Below, in pieces: positions 47,709-57,023 of a stretch of DNA of 64,000 nucleotides. The stretch spans positions 62,001-126,000 of the forward strand of contig JAZQWG010000001.1 of assembly GCA_045632265.1 (NCBI GenBank). Direction: 5' to 3'. This DNA is from Scatosoma sp045632265. GTDB taxonomy: Bacteria; Bacillota; Clostridia; Christensenellales; Borkfalkiaceae. The notes under the pieces were generated by a model. The model had not been told where the DNA came from and searched no databases. It was given only the letters and a program-made list of their open reading frames with translations. Position 1 is the stretch's first letter. Each line of letters begins with the position of its first letter. The translations under genes and the position numbers were made by a program.

Positions 47709-48875
47709 ATGCGCGATTTTGTCAATCAAAAAGCGAAGATGATGCAACCGAGCGGTATTAGAAAATTCTTCGATATCGTACGGACAACGGAGGGCGCGAT
47801 ATCCCTTGGTGTGGGCGAGCCTGACTTTGTCACGCCTTGGAAAGTACGTTCGGCGGCAATCACTTCTATACAACGTGGCTACACTCAATATACGGGCAAT
47901 CGTGGTTTGCCCCAACTTTTGGATTTGATTTCGAGATATTTGAAAGAACGTTTCAATCTCGATTACGATCCCAAACATATTCTTATCACGGTGGGCGGCA
48001 GCGAAGCAATCGACCTTGCGCTTCGTGCGTGCGTAGAACGTGGCGATGAAATTCTTATCCCCGATCCTGCCTACGTATCCTATTCCCCCCTTGTTGCGCT
48101 CTCGGACGGCGTACCCGTACACGTAGAGTGCCGTGAAGAAGACAACTTCGTATTGAAGCCCGAATATTTGGAAAAGGCGATTACGGATAAGACGAAAGCG
48201 ATTATTCTCACCTATCCCAACAACCCCACGGGCGCAATTATGACGGAAGAAGAATTGAAGGCGATTGCCGAAGTGATTATCCGTCACGATTTACTTGTTA
48301 TCACCGACGAAATTTATGCGGAACTCACCTACGGGCGCAAGCACGCAAGCATTGCTTCGCTTCCTGGTATGAAAGAACGCACGGTGTACGTGGGTGGTTT
48401 TTCCAAGGCGTTTGCCATGACGGGCTGGCGTTTGGGATTTGCTTGCGGACCTGCGGAAGTGGACGATGCAATGTTCAAAATCCATCAATACGGCATGCTT
48501 TGCGCGCCGATTATGTCGCAATACGCAGCGATTGAAGCGCTGAAAGACGGGCTTTCGGACAACTTTGCAACGGTGGAAGAAATGCGTGATTCGTACGATA
48601 AGAGAAGAAAGTTCGTGCTTCACTCGTTGCAAGAAATCGGTTTGCATTGTTTCGAGCCTCAAGGCGCATTTTACGCTTTCCCGTCCGTGAAATCGACGGG
48701 GCTTTCGGGCGAAACGTTTGCGGAAGAGCTTTTGAAGACGGAAAAGGTGGCGGTTGTCCCTGGCAGTGCGTTTGGTACGTTTGGCGCAAGCAACGTGCGT
48801 ATTTCGTACGCAACGAGCATGAACGCCCTTTCCGAAGCATTTGATAGAATGTCGTCCTTCTTGTCGAAACGTTGA
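47709..48875 (+). CDS. Class I/II aminotransferase
   Basis: 388-residue PLP enzyme of the aspartate aminotransferase fold, closest by eye to PatA/AspC-type enzymes of Firmicutes. ISLGVGEPDFVTPWKVR near residue 30, ILTYPNNPTGAIM near 170, VITDEIYAELTYG and the PLP lysine in VYVGGFSKAFAMTGWRLGFACG (Lys235 region), ending with VRISYATSMNAL. Substrate unknown. It lies 77 bases behind an Lrp-family regulator. Confidence 0.95.
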   Translation: MRDFVNQKAKMMQPSGIRKFFDIVRTTEGAISLGVGEPDFVTPWKVRSAAITSIQRGYTQYTGNRGLPQLLDLISRYLKERFNLDYDPKHILITVGGSEAIDLALRACVERGDEILIPDPAYVSYSPLVALSDGVPVHVECREEDNFVLKPEYLEKAITDKTKAIILTYPNNPTGAIMTEEELKAIAEVIIRHDLLVITDEIYAELTYGRKHASIASLPGMKERTVYVGGFSKAFAMTGWRLGFACGPAEVDDAMFKIHQYGMLCAPIMSQYAAIEALKDGLSDNFATVEEMRDSYDKRRKFVLHSLQEIGLHCFEPQGAFYAFPSVKSTGLSGETFAEELLKTEKVAVVPGSAFGTFGASNVRISYATSMNALSEAFDRMSSFLSKR

Positions 48876-48934
48876 AAAACGAAGAAAAGGGGCGAGTAAA
48901 AGAGTGAAAATCTGTTGAAAGCTTTCAAAAATTA

Positions 48935-48963
48935 TTGACAAAGAAGATAAAATAATATATAAT
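48935..48963 (+). promoter_or_regulatory. Promoter of greA-lysS
   Basis: Consensus TTGACA (48935-48940) and TATAAT (48958-48963), 17 bases apart. It gives a leader of about 170 bases with inverted repeats, among them CGCAAGGGCTTGCG near 49092-49105 and CGTCCGGCGAGCGG before seven Ts near 49034-49052. Confidence 0.8.
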
Positions 48964-49140
48964 AAGGATAATAAAAATAAACGCCGTGGCATTTTCAGCA
49001 AGAAAAAGTCACGGTGGATTTTTGTTCGTTCCGTCCGGCGAGCGGTTTTTTTACGTATTTTTTGCGGAAATGCGGGCTGTATTGCATCAAACGCAAGGGC
49101 TTGCGCGCCAAAAATAACAAGCGGAACGAAAAGGAGTTTT

Positions 49141-49614
49141 ATGGCAGAACAACAATATATGATGACGCAAAAAGGGTATGATGAAGCAAAAGAAAAACTT
49201 ATCTATTTGCAAACGGTGAAACGCCAAGAAATCGTTGAACGTATCGCAGAAGCAAGAAGCCACGGCGACTTGTCGGAAAATGCGGAATACGATGCAGCTC
49301 GCAACGAACAAGCGGCAAACGAACTTGAAATTACCGAACTTGATTACAAGTTGAAAAACGCCGTAATCATTGCGGAAAACAACGATCACAGCACCGTACA
49401 CATCGGCTCGAAGGTACGCGTTTACGACGAAGACTTGGACGAAGAAGAAGTGTACGAAATTACGGGTTCGATGGAAGCAAACGCCATTGAAAACAAGATT
49501 TCTAACGAATCCCCCGTTGGCGCAGCGCTTCTTAAGCACAAGAAGGGCGACGTTGTAAAAGTAAACGCACCCGACGGCGAATATAAACTCGTCATTAAAG
49601 AAATTTTGAATTAA
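49141..49614 (+). CDS. greA: Transcription elongation factor GreA
   Basis: 157 residues that rescue backtracked RNA polymerase by stimulating transcript cleavage. N-terminal coiled coil with the acidic tip: VERIAEARSHGDLSENAEYDAARNEQAANELEITEL, where DLSENAEYDAA is the hallmark; the C-terminal domain includes VGAALLKHKKGDVVKVNAPDGEYKLVI. Good AAAAGGAG site. It is followed by lysS after 30 bases; greA-lysS is a common pair. Confidence 0.98.
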   Translation: MAEQQYMMTQKGYDEAKEKLIYLQTVKRQEIVERIAEARSHGDLSENAEYDAARNEQAANELEITELDYKLKNAVIIAENNDHSTVHIGSKVRVYDEDLDEEEVYEITGSMEANAIENKISNESPVGAALLKHKKGDVVKVNAPDGEYKLVIKEILN

Positions 49615-49644
49615 CACACAAGTACTAAGGTGAGGTTAGAAAAC

Positions 49645-51156
49645 ATGCAAGAAAATATGCAAAACACGCCCGTAAACGGCGTATCGGAAGAGGAACAGCT
49701 TATCGAACAAGCAAGAATTCGTCGTGAAAAGCTTGCAAAACTCGTTGGCGAAGGCAAAAACCCTTACGAACAAGTAAAATACCCCGTAGATGCGGATTCG
49801 GAAACGATTAAAAACAATTTTGAAGCATACGAAGGCAAGGTTGTCACGCTTGCTGGCCGTATGATGTCCCGTCGTATCATGGGTAAGGCTTCTTTCTCGC
49901 ATATCGCAGATAGAAGCGGCTCTATCCAAATTTACGTCACTCGTCAAGACATCGGCGAAGAAAATTACATGTCCTATAAAAAGGATTACGATATCGGCGA
50001 TATTTTCGGCTTCAAAGGCTTCGTATTCAAAACGCAAACGGGGGAAGTTTCCGTACACGTACAAGAACTTACGTTGCTTTCCAAATCGCTTCTTCCCTTG
50101 CCCGAAAAATATAACGGCTTGCAAGACAAGGATATGAAATATCGTTTGCGCCACCTTGATTTGATTATGAACAAGGACGTACGCGACACCTTCCGCACCC
50201 GTTCGCTCATTTTGAAGGAAATCCGCAACTATTTGGATAACCGTGGCTACTTGGAAGTGGACACCCCCACGTTGTTGCCCCTTGAAATCGGCGCGGATGC
50301 AAGACCTTTCAAAACGCACCATAACGCACTCGATTTGGATATGTACATGCGTATCGAAACGGAACTTTTCTTGAAGCGTCTTATCGTTGGCGGCATGGAT
50401 AAAGTGTACGAAGTGGGCAGAATTTTCAGAAATGAAGGTATGGACGCTTACCATAACCCCGAATTCACGTCTATCGAAATGTACGAAGCGTACAGCGATT
50501 ATTTCGACATGATGGACATGATTGAAGATTTGTATAAGACGGTCACGCTTAAGGTATGCGGCACGCTCGATATCACCTACCAAGGCACGGAAATTCACAT
50601 GGGCGACTGGACTCGTCTTACCATGGCGGAAGCGGTGAAGAAATACGCAGGCGTTGATTACAATGACTGGGCAACGGACGAAGACGCACGCGCGGCGGCA
50701 AAGGGCTTGGGCGTAGAACTTGAACACGAAAACGCAACGAAGGGCTGGGTGCTTATCGAACTTTTCGACGCTTTCGTAGAAGACAAACTTATCCAACCCA
50801 CCGTTATCTACGATTACCCCGTAGAAAACTCCCCCTTGGCAAAGCGTAAGCCTTCCAACCCCGCATTTACCGAACGTTTTGAATACTTCATTTGCGGCCA
50901 CGAATACGGCAATGCGTTCTCCGAACTCAACGACCCTATCGACCAAAAACAACGTATGTTGAAGCAAGTGGAAGCGAAGCGTGCAAAGGGCAACAACGAT
51001 GCGCAAGTGGACGAAGATTTCATCAACGCACTCGAATACGGTTTGCCTCCCACAGGCGGTTTGGGCATGGGCTTGGATAGATTCGTTATGTTGCTTACGG
51101 ACAGCTCCACCATCCGTGACGTTATTCTCTTCCCTACGATGAAGCCGAAGAAATAA
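49645..51156 (+). CDS. lysS: Lysyl-tRNA synthetase, class II
   Basis: 503 residues. Anticodon-binding OB domain (VVTLAGRMMSRRIMGKASFSHIADRSGSIQIYV in part) followed by the class II core: motif 2 YEVGRIFRNEGMDAYHNPEFTSIEMYEAY and motif 3 GLPPTGGLGMGLDRFVMLLT near the C-terminus. Length is typical of bacterial LysRS. ATG 49645 has AAGGTGAGG upstream and is favoured over the GTG at 49630. Confidence 0.98.
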   Translation: MQENMQNTPVNGVSEEEQLIEQARIRREKLAKLVGEGKNPYEQVKYPVDADSETIKNNFEAYEGKVVTLAGRMMSRRIMGKASFSHIADRSGSIQIYVTRQDIGEENYMSYKKDYDIGDIFGFKGFVFKTQTGEVSVHVQELTLLSKSLLPLPEKYNGLQDKDMKYRLRHLDLIMNKDVRDTFRTRSLILKEIRNYLDNRGYLEVDTPTLLPLEIGADARPFKTHHNALDLDMYMRIETELFLKRLIVGGMDKVYEVGRIFRNEGMDAYHNPEFTSIEMYEAYSDYFDMMDMIEDLYKTVTLKVCGTLDITYQGTEIHMGDWTRLTMAEAVKKYAGVDYNDWATDEDARAAAKGLGVELEHENATKGWVLIELFDAFVEDKLIQPTVIYDYPVENSPLAKRKPSNPAFTERFEYFICGHEYGNAFSELNDPIDQKQRMLKQVEAKRAKGNNDAQVDEDFINALEYGLPPTGGLGMGLDRFVMLLTDSSTIRDVILFPTMKPKK

Positions 51157-51185
51157 GGCAAGAACAAGCATAGGCGGAAACATAA

Positions 51186-52175
51186 ATGGATGCAAAAATC
51201 ACAAAAAAACGTTTGGGGCGTATGCTCTCTTACGACTGGTTGAAAATAGTGGGTTTGGCGGCGGCGTTCATCGTCTTTTGGTCGCTCATCTTTACGGTGT
51301 CGGCAACGAGAATTACCCCTGCGCAACAATTCACCGTGTTCAACCATTTCGCCAACGTATCGCTCGATTACGGCTCGTTTAATAGCGAATATGAATCGAT
51401 GATCGACAACGGTGTATTCTCGTACGAAATCATCGAAACGGACGTTATCGACTTGACGACGGCGGGCGACAATATCTATACGATGTGCGACACTCGTTTC
51501 ACGACGGGGCAAGGGGATATGATGTTTATTCCCCACGTCCTTGATAATGATAAAATGTCGGAAGGCATATCCATTTCCTATTTGGAATCCTTTTTCAGCC
51601 GTTATGGCGGCTTGAACGGTTATATCCAAAACTGGGACGATTACCTCTACAACGCAAGAATTTATTTGAACGAATATTTTAACGGCGATTACGTAAACGG
51701 CTCGCTTAATCAAGAAAAAGCGGAAAGAGATTTCCGTGCGCGTGTAAAGGCAAACAAAGACAAGCGTTTTAAGAAAGAAAAACATATCCAACAAGGCGTG
51801 AAAGACGAGTTTGCTCGCTTGGAAAAATACCGCGGCGCGCTTCTTACCTTTGAAGGGTATTTGAACGCTGGGCTTATTAAGTTTGAAACGGTCGTTTATA
51901 AAGATTCGACAACGGGCGAAACGTATTACAACGAAACGACGGGCGAAGTATTTTTGCAAGGCAACTACGCATTGAACATTTGCCCCGACGAAAGCAAAAT
52001 GAACAACTTGAAAAACAGAGTATTTTACAGCAAGTTGCAAGAAGACGGCACGGTGAAATACACGTCGCAAAACATGTGCGTAATGTTGTTCTCTTTGCCC
52101 GATATGGACCAAGATTATCAATACGAAACATTGTCCTATATTAACACGGTTATCGCGGCGTCCTTGACGGCGTAA
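51186..52175 (+). CDS. Unknown single-pass membrane protein (329 aa)
   Basis: Not recognised. One N-terminal helix (IVGLAAAFIVFWSLIFTVSA, about residues 21-40), preceded by basic residues, then an outside domain of about 290 residues without Cys pairs or known catalytic motif. LDYGSFNSEYESMIDNGVFSYEIIETDVIDL and LFSLPDMDQDYQYETLSYINTVIAASL (both in part) are its most distinctive parts; a basic stretch KANKDKRFKKEKHIQQGVKDEF lies mid-protein. It sits between lysS and a decarboxylase gene on one strand with short gaps. Similar proteins may occur in Clostridia as partners of ABC-type sugar systems, but I cannot assign a role. Confidence 0.85.
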   Translation: MDAKITKKRLGRMLSYDWLKIVGLAAAFIVFWSLIFTVSATRITPAQQFTVFNHFANVSLDYGSFNSEYESMIDNGVFSYEIIETDVIDLTTAGDNIYTMCDTRFTTGQGDMMFIPHVLDNDKMSEGISISYLESFFSRYGGLNGYIQNWDDYLYNARIYLNEYFNGDYVNGSLNQEKAERDFRARVKANKDKRFKKEKHIQQGVKDEFARLEKYRGALLTFEGYLNAGLIKFETVVYKDSTTGETYYNETTGEVFLQGNYALNICPDESKMNNLKNRVFYSKLQEDGTVKYTSQNMCVMLFSLPDMDQDYQYETLSYINTVIAASLTA

Positions 52176-52181
52176 AGGCGT

Positions 52182-53468
52182 ATGTTGCATAAACTTTTGA
52201 AAAACAAACGGGTGCTTGCATCTTGCCATATCTATCAAATGCTGAAAAAATCGGCAAGAGCAAAGCACGTATCTTTCCACACCCCCGGGCATAAATGGGG
52301 GAAATGGGATATTACCGAATTGTCCTATTCCGACAATTTGGCATCGCCGCGCGGGTGTATCGCGCGCGCACAAGCGGATATTGCGCGCATTTTGGGCGCA
52401 AACGCAGCGTTTATAGTCACAGACGGGAGCACGGCAGGCGTGCTCTCGATGCTTTTTACGGCAAAGAATTTGGGCGTGAAAACGGTGGCGGTTTTTGAAA
52501 ACTCGCACAAGAGTATTTTCAACGGCTGCGCCACTCTTTCGCTCACCCCTATCGTTCTTTCCACGAAAAAGGAAAAGGGAATTCCTTTGCCTATCACTTT
52601 GGAAGATATACAAGGGGTGGAAGCGGATGCAATCTTTATCACTTCCCCCGATTATTACGGCAACGTAGCTCACCTTTCCGCTTTGCGAAAGTATTGCGAC
52701 GAAAGTGGAAAATTGCTTCTTATCGACGGCGCGCACGGCGGACATTTGCACGGCGATAACACGCTATATGCGGGTACGTACGCCGATATGTGGGTGGACG
52801 GGGTGCATAAAAGCCTTCCCGCACTCACGCAAGGGGCAATCGTTTGCGCGCGCACGGAAAAGATAGCAAGCGTGCTTGAAAAGGGCGTGGACGTCTTCCG
52901 CACCACAAGCCCGTCGTACCCTATTATGGCGAGCGTAGAATACGCCGTCAAGTACCCTAAAAACGAGTGGCTTATCCGCCAAGTAGCCGCTTGGCAAAAA
53001 GCACAGCCCCGCATTTATCACATGGGCGACTGGACGAAAGTTTGCGCTTTATTTGGGGCAAACGCAAGCGTGGTAAACGAGCAGTTGCAAGCAAAAGGCA
53101 TATACGCCGAGTTTTGCGACGGCAACGTCCTTTGTTTCTATCTTTCCCCCGCCACGAAAAAAGGGCAATTTGCCCTTTTGAAAAGAACGCTTGAAAAGCT
53201 GTTTGAAAAATACCCTTTCCAAGCGATTGAAGACGTACATACCCCCGTCTTTTCCACAAAAACGGGCGAAAAGGTGTGGATAGATATAGAAAAAAGCGAC
53301 GGGCAGGTATGCGCTGAAAATTGCGGCATGTTCCCCCCGTGCACACCCCTTTTGCGAGTGGGCGAAGTGATTACAAAAGAAAAAATTCAACTTCTCATGC
53401 AAGCGGACAACGTGTTTGGCTTGAGAGAAAACAAAATTTCGGTATTTCAAGATAAGGAAAAGGAATAA
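52182..53468 (+). CDS. Orn/Lys/Arg decarboxylase-family PLP enzyme
   Basis: 428 residues, the short form of the fold-type I decarboxylases (Bacillus SpeA/YaaO type). HTPGHKWG near the N-terminus is the family hallmark; IVTDGSTAGVLSML, IDGAHGGHLHGDNTLYAGTYADMWVDGVHKSLPALTQGA (in part) includes the PLP aspartate and the Schiff-base Lys in the HKS motif. Product may be a polyamine such as cadaverine, putrescine or agmatine. It lies upstream of tmk, the yaaO-tmk order known from Bacillus. AAAGG overlaps the end of the preceding gene. Confidence 0.93.
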   Translation: MLHKLLKNKRVLASCHIYQMLKKSARAKHVSFHTPGHKWGKWDITELSYSDNLASPRGCIARAQADIARILGANAAFIVTDGSTAGVLSMLFTAKNLGVKTVAVFENSHKSIFNGCATLSLTPIVLSTKKEKGIPLPITLEDIQGVEADAIFITSPDYYGNVAHLSALRKYCDESGKLLLIDGAHGGHLHGDNTLYAGTYADMWVDGVHKSLPALTQGAIVCARTEKIASVLEKGVDVFRTTSPSYPIMASVEYAVKYPKNEWLIRQVAAWQKAQPRIYHMGDWTKVCALFGANASVVNEQLQAKGIYAEFCDGNVLCFYLSPATKKGQFALLKRTLEKLFEKYPFQAIEDVHTPVFSTKTGEKVWIDIEKSDGQVCAENCGMFPPCTPLLRVGEVITKEKIQLLMQADNVFGLRENKISVFQDKEKE

Positions 53469-53471
53469 GAT

Positions 53472-54095
53472 ATGAAAGGCAAGTTTATCACTTTTGAAGG
53501 TTGCGACGGTTGCGGCAAAAGCACGCAGTTGAAACTTTTAAGCGAATATTTGACGAAAAAGGGTATTCCCCACGTGTTCACGAGAGAGCCGGGCGGCGGA
53601 AAAATTTCCGAACAAATCCGTGAAATTTTATTAAACGGCAAAAATGCGGAAATGACGGACGAGTGCGAAGCGCTTTTGTATGCGGCGGCTCGTGTGCAAC
53701 ACTTGCACGACAAGGTTGCGCCCGCTTTGGAAGAAGGCAAACTCGTTATTTGCGATAGATACGTCGATTCTTCCCTTGCCTATCAAGCGTTTGCGCGTGG
53801 TTTGGGGGAAGATTTTATCCGCAAAATCAATGCGTACGCCCTTGAAAAATATTTGCCCGATGCGACGGTGTTTATCGACTTAACCCCCGCCGATGCGTTC
53901 AAGAGAAAGCACGGTGCGGACGAAAACGATAGACTGGAACAAGCGGGCATGGCTTTCCACGAAAGAGTGTATGCGGGCTTTGACAAGCTTGCAAGTACGG
54001 AAACGGGGCGTTTTATCCGCATTGACGGCAAGCAAACCCCCGACCAAATTTTCTCGCAAGTGATTGAAGCGCTTGCAAACAAGGGTTGCCTTTAA
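53472..54095 (+). CDS. tmk: Thymidylate kinase
   Basis: 207-residue enzyme that phosphorylates dTMP to dTDP. P-loop FEGCDGCGKSTQLKLLSEYL near residue 6 (relatives have IDGSGKSTQ), REPGGGKISEQIREILL, the DRY-type motif VICDRYVDSSLAYQAFARGL and the lid near DENDRLEQAGMAFHERV. Length is normal. It overlaps nothing but starts three bases after the decarboxylase stop, so it is cotranscribed. Confidence 0.97.
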   Translation: MKGKFITFEGCDGCGKSTQLKLLSEYLTKKGIPHVFTREPGGGKISEQIREILLNGKNAEMTDECEALLYAAARVQHLHDKVAPALEEGKLVICDRYVDSSLAYQAFARGLGEDFIRKINAYALEKYLPDATVFIDLTPADAFKRKHGADENDRLEQAGMAFHERVYAGFDKLASTETGRFIRIDGKQTPDQIFSQVIEALANKGCL

Positions 54096-54107
54096 TAAGG
54101 AGCTTTT

Positions 54108-54734
54108 ATGAGAGTTTACGAAATACTGCTCTTGTCCGTGGCGCTTGCCATGGATGCGTGCGCCGTGGGCATGACGGACGGCATGACGAATCCCAAAATG
54201 CCCGTGAAAAAGACGCTGCTTATCGGTGGATTTTTCGGGTTTTTCCAGTTCTTAATGCCATTGATAGGGTATTTCATTACGGGAATTGTCGCCCATGCGT
54301 TTTTGGGCACGTTTGAAAAGATTTCCGCTTGGATTTCCTTTGGGTTGTTGGTGTTTTTAGGAGCAAAAATGCTGATAGAGTGCAGCATTGAAATTTACAA
54401 AAATAAAAAGGCGGGCGAAGCGCCCGTATGCGATGAAGATTGTCCTTGTAGAAAACTGACCGTCGGCAAATTGTGCATGCAAGCGATTGCAACGTCCATC
54501 GACGCGCTTGCCGTAGGCGTAAGTTTGCAAATGGCGGCAATTTCCGCCCAAGGTCTTGCGATGGGCGTTTGGGGGGCAACCTTGACGATCGGCGCAATCA
54601 CTTTTGCCCTTTCGGTGGGTGCGGTGTATATCGGCAAACTCGTGGGGAACAAGCTTGCGGACAAAGCGGGCGTACTTGGCGGGTTGGTGTTAATCGGCAT
54701 CGGCGTGAAGATTTTGATAGAGAGCTTTTTATAA
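54108..54734 (+). CDS. mntP: Manganese efflux pump MntP
   Basis: 208-residue six-helix membrane protein exporting Mn2+. LLLSVALAMDACAVGMTDGM in helix 1 and ATSIDALAVGVSLQMAA in helix 4 are the paired Asp-containing signatures; a Cys-rich loop (CDEDCPCRK) lies between helices 3 and 4. Members are often behind a yybP-ykoY Mn riboswitch; here the gene is 12 bases after tmk and no such leader is visible. AAGGAG precedes the ATG. Confidence 0.95.
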   Translation: MRVYEILLLSVALAMDACAVGMTDGMTNPKMPVKKTLLIGGFFGFFQFLMPLIGYFITGIVAHAFLGTFEKISAWISFGLLVFLGAKMLIECSIEIYKNKKAGEAPVCDEDCPCRKLTVGKLCMQAIATSIDALAVGVSLQMAAISAQGLAMGVWGATLTIGAITFALSVGAVYIGKLVGNKLADKAGVLGGLVLIGIGVKILIESFL

Positions 54735-54793
54735 AAGCTTCGTGAATAAACGGTTAAAATTGTGAACGTTTAAGATAATGTCGATAGAAATGC

Positions 54794-54822
54794 TTGAAAA
54801 AGCGAATAAAATGTGGTAAAAT
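54794..54822 (+). promoter_or_regulatory. Promoter of ftsH
   Basis: TTGAAA (54794-54799) and TAAAAT (54817-54822), 17 bases apart; start expected near 54829. Confidence 0.6.
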
Positions 54823-54829
54823 ATGGAAA

Positions 54830-54910
54830 AATAGACTAAAAGTCTATCCCCTGCCGTTAATTTATGATAAGGCGGGCGTGGGGAAAGGTATTACAAGCCG
54901 TTTTTTTCGA
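54830..54910 (+). ncRNA. Structured leader of ftsH, candidate cis-acting RNA
   Basis: The transcript would begin with a perfect hairpin ATAGACT-AAA-AGTCTAT (54830-54846), followed by CCCCTGCC (54848-54855), a loop, GGC and GGGCGTGGGG (54873-54886). CCCC pairs with GGGG and GCC with GGC. A PolyT stretch follows AGCCG near 54900-54908. I do not recognise the family. Confidence 0.4.
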
Positions 54911-54948
54911 CAAACTAAAAAAGACGGACGTAAAAAAGGAGAAAAATT

Positions 54949-56958
54949 TTGAACAAGAGAACAAAAACGATAATTTGGATTGTTGTGGCTGCTGTTGCGG
55001 TGGCGGCGATTACGTTTCTTATCACTTCCCTTTTGAATCAAGCGGAAGAAATTGCGTATAGCCAGTTGCTTGAAAAATTAGGTTCAAACAACTACGAAAA
55101 AGTAGCTCTTTACGTGGACGGATATAACTGGCAAGCAACCTTCACGTACGCTGACAAGAGCGTGGACGTGTTTAGCGTAGCAGGCGCGCCCAGCATTTAT
55201 AACTATACGGACTATATCAATTTCCGCGCTTCTTTGTCGTCGGGTGAACTTGGCGTAGCCGTGCCTATGGCGAAGGTAATGGTTGAACTCACCGATCCCA
55301 ACGCAGGCAGCATTTGGTCGAGTATTCTTCCCGTGCTTGGCATTTTGCTTATGGGCGTGTTGTTCTTCTCGTTGATGCGTGGCGCAACGGGCAGTGCAAA
55401 TGCCGCAATGAGCATGAACAAGAGCAAAACGCACGTACAAAACAATTTGAAAGTGCGCTTCTCCGACGTCGCTGGCGCGGAAGAAGAAAAGGAAGAACTT
55501 GCGGAAGTTGTAGAATTCTTGCGCAGCCCCAAAAAGTTCTCGGCGCTTGGCGCGCGTATCCCGTCGGGCGTATTGCTCGTAGGCCCTCCGGGCACGGGTA
55601 AAACGTTGTTCGCCAAAGCGGTTGCAGGGGAAGCGGGCGTACCCTTCTTCTCCGTATCCGGTTCCGACTTCGTAGAAATGTACGTTGGTGTGGGCGCAAA
55701 GCGTGTGCGTGAACTTTTCGATATGGCGAAAAAGAACCAACCTTGTATCATCTTCATCGACGAAATCGACGCCGTAGGCCGTCGCCGTGGTGCGGGGCTT
55801 GGTGGCGGACACGACGAAAGAGAACAAACGCTCAACCAAATCCTTGTACAAATGGACGGCTTTGAAAGCAACGACGGTATTATCGTTATGGCGGCAACCA
55901 ACCGTGCGGATATTCTCGACCCTGCACTTCTTCGTCCCGGCCGTTTCGATAGACAAATCAACGTAAACTTGCCCGACGTAAAGGGGCGTGAACAAATTTT
56001 GAAAGTGCACGCAAGAAACAAACCGATGGCGCCCGACGTAAACTTCAAAACGGTTGCTCGTATCACGGCTGGCTTTTCGGGTGCGGAACTTGCTAACCTA
56101 CTCAACGAAGCGGCTATTTTGGCGGCGAGAGCGGGCAAGAATATGATAGGCAATATCGAACTTTACGACGGCATCAACAAAGTGTTGATGGGCCCGCAAA
56201 AGAAGAGCCGTGTCGTCACCGAAGCGGATAAGCGTTGCACCGCTTACCACGAAGCAGGTCACGCCGTTCTTGCTTGTCTTTGCAAGCATTGCGATCCCGT
56301 TCACGAAGTATCCATTATCCCCCGTGGTAGAGCGGCGGGCTATACGATGACTCGCCCCGAAACGGACGACAACGACGTATCGTACAACAAACTCATCGAC
56401 AACATTTGTATGTCGCTTGGCGGACGAGTTGCGGAAGAACTCGTTATCCAAGACGTGACGACGGGCGCAAGCGCCGATTTGCAACACGTATCCGAGCTTG
56501 CTCGCCGTATGGTGACGCAATGGGGTATGAGCGACAAACTTGGGCTTGTAGCTTACGATAGCGACCAACCCGTGTTTATGGGTATGGAATACGGCAACCA
56601 AAGCCGTGGCGGATATTCGCAAGAAACGGCGGCTACGATTGATGCGGAAATTAGACGTCTTATCACGGAAGCGCACGCTCGTGCAACCAAACTTTTGAAA
56701 GACAACCGTTCGATTATGGACAACATGTCCCGTGTGCTTGTGGAAAAGGAAACGATTTACACGGAAGAAGTGGCTATGCTTATGAAAGGCGCAAACTACA
56801 AAGAAGTTATTGCGTTTATGGAATCCCGTGAAGGTATGCACCAAGCCAACCCGTTTAGAACGGCAACCACGCCTTCGGCGGAACATCTCGTAGCGGAACA
56901 AACCGAAACGGCGGAAGAACCCGCAAAAGAAGAAACGGCTGATAAGACGGAAGAATAA
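54949..56958 (+). CDS. ftsH: ATP-dependent zinc metalloprotease FtsH
   Basis: 669-residue membrane AAA+ protease. Two helices (about 5-25 and 121-140) flank an external domain; Walker A GPPGTGKTLFAKAVAGEAG near residue 207, pore motif FVEMYVGVGAKRVRELF, Walker B IIFIDEIDAVGR, SRH ATNRADILDPALLRPGRFDRQI (in part) and zinc motif HEAGHAV near 428. TTG start with AAAAGGAG; translation start codon choice may moderate its level. The acidic C-terminal tail (ETAEEPAKEETADKTEE) is typical in Firmicutes. Confidence 0.97.
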   Translation: MNKRTKTIIWIVVAAVAVAAITFLITSLLNQAEEIAYSQLLEKLGSNNYEKVALYVDGYNWQATFTYADKSVDVFSVAGAPSIYNYTDYINFRASLSSGELGVAVPMAKVMVELTDPNAGSIWSSILPVLGILLMGVLFFSLMRGATGSANAAMSMNKSKTHVQNNLKVRFSDVAGAEEEKEELAEVVEFLRSPKKFSALGARIPSGVLLVGPPGTGKTLFAKAVAGEAGVPFFSVSGSDFVEMYVGVGAKRVRELFDMAKKNQPCIIFIDEIDAVGRRRGAGLGGGHDEREQTLNQILVQMDGFESNDGIIVMAATNRADILDPALLRPGRFDRQINVNLPDVKGREQILKVHARNKPMAPDVNFKTVARITAGFSGAELANLLNEAAILAARAGKNMIGNIELYDGINKVLMGPQKKSRVVTEADKRCTAYHEAGHAVLACLCKHCDPVHEVSIIPRGRAAGYTMTRPETDDNDVSYNKLIDNICMSLGGRVAEELVIQDVTTGASADLQHVSELARRMVTQWGMSDKLGLVAYDSDQPVFMGMEYGNQSRGGYSQETAATIDAEIRRLITEAHARATKLLKDNRSIMDNMSRVLVEKETIYTEEVAMLMKGANYKEVIAFMESREGMHQANPFRTATTPSAEHLVAEQTETAEEPAKEETADKTEE

Positions 56959-57023
56959 TCTTTAATAGGCAAAAAACGGAGCTGCAACACAAGCAGCTCT
57001 GTTTATTACAAGGAGCAAGGAAA

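Noticed and set aside
54735..54948. yybP-ykoY manganese riboswitch near mntP
   Set aside because: mntP is 12 bases behind tmk, and the following leader belongs to ftsH and lacks the conserved loop sequences of that class.
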